A program made the position numbers and the translations under genes. Under the pieces are notes generated by a model. The model was given only the letters and a program-made list of their open reading frames with translations. It was not told the origin of the DNA and made no database searches. From the NCBI RefSeq assembly GCF_000158955.1, contig NZ_GG657757.1, forward strand, positions 6,773,834 to 6,837,833: DNA of 64,000 nt, in the 5' to 3' direction. Positions 60,954 to 64,000 of the stretch are shown piece after piece. Position 1 is the first letter of the stretch. Every line of letters begins with the position of its first letter. Source of the DNA: Streptomyces viridochromogenes DSM 40736. Its GTDB lineage: Bacteria > Actinomycetota > Actinomycetes > Streptomycetales > Streptomycetaceae.

Positions 60954-63900
60954 TCAGCGAAGCTGGAAGTAGCCGGCGTGGTGCTCGACGACGGCGTCCC
61001 AGTCCGCGTCCGCCGGGAAGCGCACGACGTCCCAGCCGGCCTCCTCCAGGCGGTAGCCGGCCTCCACGTCACGGCTGGAGTCCGCCGGCCGGCCGGGGAC
61101 GTCGACGAACACGGCGAGGCTGACGCCGTCCAGGCGGAAGACCAGGTCGGGGCGGGCCGCCGCGGTGCCGACGAGGACGTCGACCTCGTCCGGCAGCCGG
61201 TAGCCCTTCGCCCTCAGCCAGCCCAGCAGGTCGCCCCGCGCGACGAGGGCCGCCAGGTCCGTCTCCACCGGGGTCGGCGCGGACGCCGAAGCAGCCCCGG
61301 GCGCGGCGCTCGCACCGCCGGGCGCCGCCGGCGCGAGCCTGCGGAACGCCTCGCTGCGGGACTCCCCGCGGTCCTCCCGCTCGGTGCGGGCGCCGGCCAG
61401 GCGCAGCAGCAGCGGGCGGGCGGTGTGCCGGCTCAACTGGCGGTGGTTCCCTTGGTTGGCGTACGTCAGCAGGCAGGTGTAGCAGCCGCGGGCGCACTTC
61501 TCGTGCTCCGTCGGCCCGCCCAGGTCCTCACCCGTGTCCGGGTCGAAGTGGCAGATCTCCAGCGCCGTGCGGGCGGCTGTCGCGAGGGCGTCCTTGTCGT
61601 GCTGGATGCGGCGCAGCACACCCGCGCCGCCCTCCGCGGCCTCGGTGAACAGCAGGCGGCGGCGCGGCCCGTCGTCCGGGGGCAGCAGCTCCGCCGTCAG
61701 CTCGGAGTCCTCCAGCTCGAACGCCGCCTCGATGCCCCGCTCCAGCGCGTACAGGAACGACAGGGCGACCGGTTCGGGCTGCGGCTCGTCCAGCGTCACC
61801 ACGAGGATGTTGCGGCGGTCCTCCACGTACGGCAGGACCCGTTTCTTGCGGCGCTTCTCGTTGCCGTCCTCGTCGACCACCGGCATGCCGGTGCCCTCGA
61901 TGGCGTCCGCGGCGGCCCGGTCGTTGAGCCAGCGGCCGTCGCCCAGGTCCAGCCAGTAGCCGTCCGGCTCGCCCTCTTTGTCGCGGACCCGGCCCAGGTT
62001 GGTGATGCGGACGGTCGCCGAGTCGCCGTAGTCCAGGTCCAGGACGGGCGCGCCGTCCGCGTCGGCGACGTGCGAGGTGAGGCGTCCCTTGCGGGCGCCG
62101 TGGTCCTGGAACGCGTACGACGTCTCCAGGCGGAAACCGGCCCGGCGGCGCTCCTCCTCGTCGGAGGAGATCCGCTCGCGCGGCGTGGTGTACACGGTGT
62201 GCAGGTGCAGCAGGCCCGTGCGCTTGCCGCGCAGCGGCTCGCCGCACATCGCGCACAGGTCGGAGCCGGCCTTGACGTCGTGGTGGTAGCCGCAGCCGTC
62301 GCAGCGGCGGGCCTCCGCCGTCGCCAGGTCGCCCGAGGCGTCCGGCGGCAGTTGGACCCGTGTGACCTGGTAGCGGGCGCCCTCGTGGTAGATGAGCGCG
62401 CCGGGGCCGAACTCGCGGATCGCGAGGAACCGGGGACGCTGGAGGTAGTCGCCGTCGGCGTTGCGGCGGTTGCCGGAGCGCGGGATGTACGCGGCCAGCG
62501 GCAGCCGGGGGAAGCTGTAGCCGGGCAGGAACCCCTCGGACGCCAGGTAGCGGTACGGGTTGAAGTCGCTCATCACCGACTTGCTGTCGGTGGAGCGGTT
62601 CAGCAGCAGGTTCGTCTGCGTCTCCGCTTCCCGGCGCCGGGTGCGCGCCCGGCTCTGCTCACCGGGGGAGAGGGTGTGGTCGACGACCCGCTTGTTCTGC
62701 TCGTACTGGTCGATGACGGCCGCCCGGAACAGGTCCCGCCACCGGTCGAAGGCGGCGTCGAACTTCTCCGGGGCCCGCTCGATCCGGTCCTCGATCCACT
62801 CGTCGTACCACCAGGTCGTCGCCTCGAAGTCCGCGATCAGCGGGGCGAGGACCGTGCGGGCGGAGGCGACCGCGCGCCGGCGGGCCCCCTCGTCCAGGGA
62901 CAGGTCGCGGACGTCGCCCAGCAGCGGCAGCGGCATGTGAGGATCGGGGCGGTCGCCGCCGTCGGGGTCGTAGGCGACGTCGACGACGTCCGGGATCGCG
63001 GTGCCCAGCTTCATGCCGGTCTCCGCCAGCCAGATGCCCTGGAGGTGGGAGCGGACCAGGTCCTCGTTGGCGAGGTCCAGGCGCGGCGGGGCCACCTGCC
63101 CCGACACCATGTCCTGGGAACGCCGGAAGTAGTACTGGTCGTGGCTGTTGCCCGTCGCGCAGTACGTGGTCACCAGCGCGGGCTGACCCGAGCGGCCCGC
63201 CCGGCCCGAGCGCTGCGCGTAGTTCGCCGGGGTTGGCGGCACGTTGCGCATCATCACCGCGTTGAGCGAGGAGATGTCCACGCCCAGCTCCATCGTCGGC
63301 GAGCAGTACAGCAGGGGCAGTTCGGCGTCGCGGAACTGCCGCTCGCGCTCCAGCCGGTCCTCCGGCGTGACCTGCGCGGTGTGCTCCCGCGCGAACAGGC
63401 CGGCCAGCTCGGCCGCCGCCGTGCGGTACAGGTCTCGGAAGAACGGGTTGACGCGTGGTCCCTCGCCGCTGCTGTAGGTGCGCGCCAGTGGGTCGACGGC
63501 GCCCCGCTCGCCGTCACCGGCCCGCCAGACGAGGGCGGCGGCCGACACTCGGTAGCCGGTGCGCTTCTCCGACGCGCGGCGGCGGAAGGCCGGACCGGAG
63601 CGCTCGGGAACCGCCTCCACCTCGCGCACCAGCTCCGCGTCCCGCAGCACCTTCAGCAGGTCCTCGATGACGCACTGGACGTCGTCCAGGGAGGCGGAGG
63701 CCTCGCGCAGTTCCGGCATGTTCCGCCTCAGGTACTTGCCGAACTTGCCGCGCGCCGAGAGGAACAGCGCGGAGCGCTCCATGCCCGGCCGCGAGCCGTA
63801 CGGATAGGCGGTGCCGACGGACGGCTGGTCGGAGTCGCCCAGCACCCACGGCCCGGTCAGCCGCTCCTCGCTCGCACGCTGCAGGGTGTCGAAGTCGTCG

Positions 63901-63998
63901 CGGAAGTACTGCACATCGATGGCGAGTTCACGCCGCATGTAGTCGAGCAGCGTACGGCTGATCTCCTCGCGCAGCGCCGGGTCGGCGTCGCGCAGCAC
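60954..63998 (-). CDS. DUF1998 (MZB) helicase with Vsr-like C-terminus, 5' part outside window
   Basis: The C-terminal 1014 codons are visible; the N-terminal helicase lobe lies beyond base 64000. Lobe 2 is seen in TMELGVDISSLNAVMMRNVP and NYAQRSGRAGRSGQPALVTT. Zinc pairs occur at CDGCGYHHD/CAMCGEPL and the DUF1998 Cys cluster at CARGCYTCLLTYANQGNH. After an Ala/Pro linker, the last 90 residues (ARPDLVFRLDGVSLAVFVDV and DVVRFPADADWDAVVEHHAG) resemble a Vsr/PD-(D/E)xK-like fold, but the usual lysine is not obvious (VDVPGRP). It is the first visible gene of the operon with drmD and drmMI. Similar helicases appear in Druantia- and DISARM-related loci. Confidence 0.82.
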   Translation of the reverse strand: MLRDADPALREEISRTLLDYMRRELAIDVQYFRDDFDTLQRASEERLTGPWVLGDSDQPSVGTAYPYGSRPGMERSALFLSARGKFGKYLRRNMPELREASASLDDVQCVIEDLLKVLRDAELVREVEAVPERSGPAFRRRASEKRTGYRVSAAALVWRAGDGERGAVDPLARTYSSGEGPRVNPFFRDLYRTAAAELAGLFAREHTAQVTPEDRLERERQFRDAELPLLYCSPTMELGVDISSLNAVMMRNVPPTPANYAQRSGRAGRSGQPALVTTYCATGNSHDQYYFRRSQDMVSGQVAPPRLDLANEDLVRSHLQGIWLAETGMKLGTAIPDVVDVAYDPDGGDRPDPHMPLPLLGDVRDLSLDEGARRRAVASARTVLAPLIADFEATTWWYDEWIEDRIERAPEKFDAAFDRWRDLFRAAVIDQYEQNKRVVDHTLSPGEQSRARTRRREAETQTNLLLNRSTDSKSVMSDFNPYRYLASEGFLPGYSFPRLPLAAYIPRSGNRRNADGDYLQRPRFLAIREFGPGALIYHEGARYQVTRVQLPPDASGDLATAEARRCDGCGYHHDVKAGSDLCAMCGEPLRGKRTGLLHLHTVYTTPRERISSDEEERRRAGFRLETSYAFQDHGARKGRLTSHVADADGAPVLDLDYGDSATVRITNLGRVRDKEGEPDGYWLDLGDGRWLNDRAAADAIEGTGMPVVDEDGNEKRRKKRVLPYVEDRRNILVVTLDEPQPEPVALSFLYALERGIEAAFELEDSELTAELLPPDDGPRRRLLFTEAAEGGAGVLRRIQHDKDALATAARTALEICHFDPDTGEDLGGPTEHEKCARGCYTCLLTYANQGNHRQLSRHTARPLLLRLAGARTEREDRGESRSEAFRRLAPAAPGGASAAPGAASASAPTPVETDLAALVARGDLLGWLRAKGYRLPDEVDVLVGTAAARPDLVFRLDGVSLAVFVDVPGRPADSSRDVEAGYRLEEAGWDVVRFPADADWDAVVEHHAGYFQLR

Positions 63999-64000
63999 GG

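Noticed and set aside
1..64000. CRISPR arrays, tRNA/rRNA genes, insertion sequences or an integrase-flanked element
   Set aside because: No regularly spaced repeats, no cloverleaf or CCA end, and no transposase or integrase motif were seen, although the island composition suggests transfer.

Overview
The window is typical Streptomyces-like chromosomal DNA: very high GC, GC-rich third codon positions, frequent GTG/TTG starts, many 1- or 4-base start/stop overlaps (ATGA, GTGA, TGATG), and actinobacterial families (PaaX, DUF397/DUF5753 regulators, DUF5999, SpoIIAB-like kinases). I see no rRNA, tRNA, CRISPR array, insertion sequence or replication origin.

Left part, 0-21.8 kb, is mostly metabolic. 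It opens with a peptide-modification and conflict-type locus: a lipase-fold protein, a caspase-like protease with an effector-associated domain, a small FxsA-like peptide and an HExxH peptide hydroxylase. Next come arginine deiminase and ornithine carbamoyltransferase, a SpoIIAB-type kinase, and an aromatic-CoA pathway that best fits 2-aminobenzoate (anthranilate) breakdown: enoyl-CoA hydratase, aminobenzoyl-CoA monooxygenase/reductase, PaaX-type regulator, CoA ligase, acyl-CoA dehydrogenase and RidA deaminase. Its promoters share one operator-like 12-mer. Small secreted proteins, a methyltransferase, a three-gene PLP/sulfur operon and a DUF488 protein follow.

Central part, 21.9-48 kb, is a dense defence island. 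It holds a TIGR04141/DUF6119 protein, an N6-adenine methylase with MerR-like HTH, and a coupled mcrB-mcrC-(RelE-UvrD helicase) operon. This is transcribed divergently from a full-length sigma-70 factor followed by drmA, drmB and a small UvrD-like helicase. Then come an EcsC-like protein, an ImmA/IrrE protease plus PIN pair, a DUF262-HNH-RAMA protein and three unrecognised genes. The sigma factor facing McrBC across a shared palindromic promoter is the most striking arrangement in the window.

Right part, 48-64 kb, holds a WhiJ/AbaA-type regulatory set (ATP-binding kinase, HTH-DUF5753 protein and two DUF397 proteins) marked by two copies of a 23-bp operator, plus a frameshifted gene. It ends with a second defence operon on the minus strand: a DUF1998 helicase (running off the window), a DrmD-like SNF2 helicase and a DrmMI-like adenine methylase. 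Together with drmA/drmB 16 kb away, this nearly reconstitutes class 1 DISARM, split into two operons and lacking a visible drmC.
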